Origin: Desulfobacteraceae bacterium
Lineage (GTDB): Bacteria > Desulfobacterota > Desulfobacteria > Desulfobacterales > Desulfosarcinaceae
Assembly (NCBI GenBank): GCA_027031325.1
Contig: JALVRI010000017.1
Location: 1-7,807, forward strand
DNA: 7,807 bases
Direction of reading: 5' to 3'
The translations under genes and the position numbers were made by a program. A model generated the notes under the pieces. The model did not search any database and had not been told where the DNA came from. It saw only the letters and a program-made list of their open reading frames with translations. Positions 5,749 through 7,807 of the stretch are shown piece after piece; position 1 is the first letter of the stretch, and each line of letters starts with the position of its first letter.

Positions 5749-7807
5749 GTGTTAGAAGCGACATTGGTCATGCTCGGAATAGGGGGTATTTGCGGGCTGG
5801 TGCTCAGCATCGCTTCCAAGATATTCTATGTTTACGAGGATCCGCGAATCGCCGAAGTGGAAGGTTACCTTGCCGGCGCAAATTGTGGCGGTTGCGGCTA
5901 TGCCGGTTGCAGCGCGGCGGCCGCAGCCGTGGTGGCCGGAAAGGCGCCACCATCGATCTGCATGGTGGCGGGGATGGAATCGGCCATCAAGGTGGCCGAG
6001 GTAATGGGGATCGATCCCGGCGCCGCCGAACCTCTCAGATCACTGAACGAATGCTTGGGCGGCCGGCGGGCTGACGATAAATACGTTTACAACGGGGCCC
6101 TTACCTGTGCGGCCCTGGCCTTTTTGTGGGGTGGACAACGGGTCTGCAACGTGGGTTGCCTGGGACTTGGAGACTGTATCCGCTCCTGCCGTTTCGACGC
6201 CATAAAGATGGATCCCGAAGGTTACCCGGTGGTCGACGAAGTACGCTGCGTTGGTTGTGGAGCCTGCGAAAAGGCCTGCCCCAAGAATATCATTACCGTC
6301 AGGACAATGAGCCAGCGCCTGCTACACTTCAACGAGGAAGACGACCCCCTGGCACCCTGCCGTCAGACCTGTCCGGCCGAAATAGACATACCTAAATATA
6401 TCCAGCAGATAAGGGACGGTGATTACGAGGGAGCCGTCCACACCATCAGGGAACGCAACCCCCTGCTCCTTACCTGCGGCCGGGTCTGCCCCCATCCCTG
6501 TGAAGACTACTGCCGCCGAGGTGTCGTCGATGAACCGGTCTCCATCAACCAACTGAAACGCTTCGTGGCCGATTACGAGATGAATTCCGGCAAACGGTTG
6601 CCGATCGCCTGCGCACCGGAAACCGGCAAGAAGGTGGCGGTTGTCGGCGGAGGACCTGCCGGTCTGAGCTGCGCCTACTTCCTAAGACGCCTGGGACACC
6701 AGGTGACAATTTTCGAAGCCATGCCCGAGCTGGGTGGTATAACCCGTTACGGTATCCCCGAATACCGCCTGCCGGCCAAAGTTCTGGACTGGGAGATCCA
6801 GGGAATCCTCAACCTTGGTATCGAGGCCCGTTGTAACCAGAAGCTGGGCCGGGATTTTACCATAGCTTCCCTGCGCCAAGAAGGATTCGACGCCATCTTC
6901 CTCGGGATAGGCGCCTGGAGCGATTACCAGTTGCGGGTGGAAGGTGAAAATCTGGATGGCTGCTGGCAGGGTATCAAGTTCCTGTCAAAGGTCGCCGCCG
7001 GCGAAAAGGTCAACGTTGGCCCGCGGGCGGCTGTAATCGGCGGCGGCAACTCTGCCATAGATTGTGTCCGCACCCTGGTGCGTCTTGGTGTTAAAGAAGT
7101 TTACCTGGTCTACCGGCGAACCCGCAAGGAGATGCCGGCAAACGAGGTTGAAATCGAGGCTGCCGAGCACGAAGGCATAAAATTTATCTTCCTGGCGGCC
7201 CCTGTCAGGGTAATCGGTGACAAAAACGGCAGAGTGACCCACCTGGAATATCTCAAGATGGAACTTGGAGAACCGGATGCCAGTGGCCGCCGGAGGCCGG
7301 TGCCCATAGAAGGTTCTGAAACCTTGTTGGAAGTTGAAACCGTAATAACAGCCATCGGCCAGCGGCCAGATGTATTTTTCGTTGAAAAGGATCCCGAGCT
7401 GGAAAAGCTTGCCATCACCCGCTGGAATACCATCGACAACGATCCGGAAACCCTTCAATCGAGTATCCCCTATATTTTTACAGCCGGGGATGCCGCCACC
7501 GGTGCCTCCCTGGTTGTCGAAGCCATTGGAGGCGGACGCCGGGCAGCGCGCTCCATCCACCAGTACCTCAGCGGAGAACCGGTCCATGGTTCACCCAAGT
7601 CCCTGCGCAAAAGGCACATACCCGAATCCCTGTTCGACGACGTTCCCGGTGTGGGCAAATCAAAACGAACCCCGATGCCTGAACTGCCGGTGGAACAAAG
7701 ACTGGACTCCATGGTGGAAGTCGACCTGGTCATATCTGAAAAAGATGCGCTTTACGAGTCAGGACGCTGCCTGTCGTGCTGTCGCCTGTGTTACAACAAG
7801 GAATTGA
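5749..7807 (+). CDS. rnfB: RnfB fused to a GltD/NfnB-like FAD-NAD(P)H oxidoreductase (partial at 3' end)
   Basis: The frame is open for 686 codons from GTG to the window edge with no stop; ordinary RnfB has about 190-330 residues. Residues 1-26 form the membrane helix. The RnfB Fe-S domain follows with ANCGGCGYAGC (C46, C49, C54) and C71. A ferredoxin-like domain has C133, C137, C143, C147 and C167, C170, C173, C177. From about residue 200 the protein becomes GltD-like. An N-terminal Fe-S domain has C204, C208, C243, C247, C251 and C255 (LTCGRVCPHPCEDYC). An FAD Rossmann motif GGGPAGL is at 300-306, followed by GGITRYGIPEYRLP (329-342). A second Rossmann motif GGGNSAID is at 431-438, and YRRTRKEMPA at 455-464, whose arginines in this family favour NADPH. 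A final FAD motif, TAGDAATGAS, is at 578-587. A CLSCCRLC tail (674-681) lies at the edge. The role is to take electrons from or give them to ferredoxin and, by the fusion, probably exchange them with NAD(P)H. The C-terminus is unseen. Confidence 0.95.
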   Translation, partial: MLEATLVMLGIGGICGLVLSIASKIFYVYEDPRIAEVEGYLAGANCGGCGYAGCSAAAAAVVAGKAPPSICMVAGMESAIKVAEVMGIDPGAAEPLRSLNECLGGRRADDKYVYNGALTCAALAFLWGGQRVCNVGCLGLGDCIRSCRFDAIKMDPEGYPVVDEVRCVGCGACEKACPKNIITVRTMSQRLLHFNEEDDPLAPCRQTCPAEIDIPKYIQQIRDGDYEGAVHTIRERNPLLLTCGRVCPHPCEDYCRRGVVDEPVSINQLKRFVADYEMNSGKRLPIACAPETGKKVAVVGGGPAGLSCAYFLRRLGHQVTIFEAMPELGGITRYGIPEYRLPAKVLDWEIQGILNLGIEARCNQKLGRDFTIASLRQEGFDAIFLGIGAWSDYQLRVEGENLDGCWQGIKFLSKVAAGEKVNVGPRAAVIGGGNSAIDCVRTLVRLGVKEVYLVYRRTRKEMPANEVEIEAAEHEGIKFIFLAAPVRVIGDKNGRVTHLEYLKMELGEPDASGRRRPVPIEGSETLLEVETVITAIGQRPDVFFVEKDPELEKLAITRWNTIDNDPETLQSSIPYIFTAGDAATGASLVVEAIGGGRRAARSIHQYLSGEPVHGSPKSLRKRHIPESLFDDVPGVGKSKRTPMPELPVEQRLDSMVEVDLVISEKDALYESGRCLSCCRLCYNKEL

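Noticed and set aside
5715..6395. Plus-strand open frames overlapping the start of rnfB
   Set aside because: They are out of frame with the continuous RnfB reading frame, which carries all the conserved cysteine motifs, and they contain none themselves.

Overview
The window carries an operon for an Rnf ion-pumping electron-transfer complex in the order rnfC-D-G-E-A-B, preceded on the same strand by a small pentaheme cytochrome c gene. A divergent hot-dog thioesterase gene and a 117-bp inverted-repeat structure lie at the left edge. The CDGEAB order (not the gammaproteobacterial ABCDGE order), the upstream multiheme c-type cytochrome, the moderately GC-rich base composition (by eye) and the flavoprotein/Fe-S style of the genes all suggest a strict anaerobe of the former Deltaproteobacteria (Desulfobacterota: sulfate reducers or syntrophs). 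This is an inference; no marker gene for taxonomy is present.

Layout. Bases 1-117 form a perfect 37-bp inverted repeat around a 43-nt loop, touching the window edge. A PaaI-like hot-dog thioesterase (280-777, minus strand, TTG start) follows. Bases 778-1010 are a divergent intergenic region. Then, all on plus: pentaheme cytochrome c (1011-1457), rnfC (1530-2819), rnfD (2812-3762, overlapping rnfC by 8 nt), rnfG (3764-4354), rnfE (4376-4987), rnfA (5000-5575), a 173-nt gap, and rnfB (GTG start at 5749), which is still open at the right edge after 686 codons.

How the genes work together. RnfA and RnfE form the membrane core with a buried Fe-S centre. RnfD and RnfG are the flavin subunits, RnfB is the ferredoxin-facing iron-sulfur subunit and RnfC is normally the NADH/FMN subunit. 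The cytochrome is anchored on the periplasmic side, where the RnfG flavin domain is also expected, so it is a plausible periplasmic electron partner.

The unusual part is a coordinated set of departures from textbook Rnf. (1) RnfB is fused, without a stop, to a complete GltD/NfnB-like FAD and NAD(P)H oxidoreductase. (2) RnfC keeps both [4Fe-4S] motifs but lacks the glycine-rich and ECEPYLT-type motifs that normally bind FMN and NADH. (3) RnfD lacks the S/T-G-A-T site where FMN is normally attached, while RnfG keeps it. (4) A five-heme cytochrome heads the operon. Together these suggest an Rnf whose pyridine-nucleotide site has moved from RnfC to RnfB, probably with NADP(H) rather than NAD(H), and which also has a periplasmic heme outlet. 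The sequence features are seen directly; the rewiring is a hypothesis.
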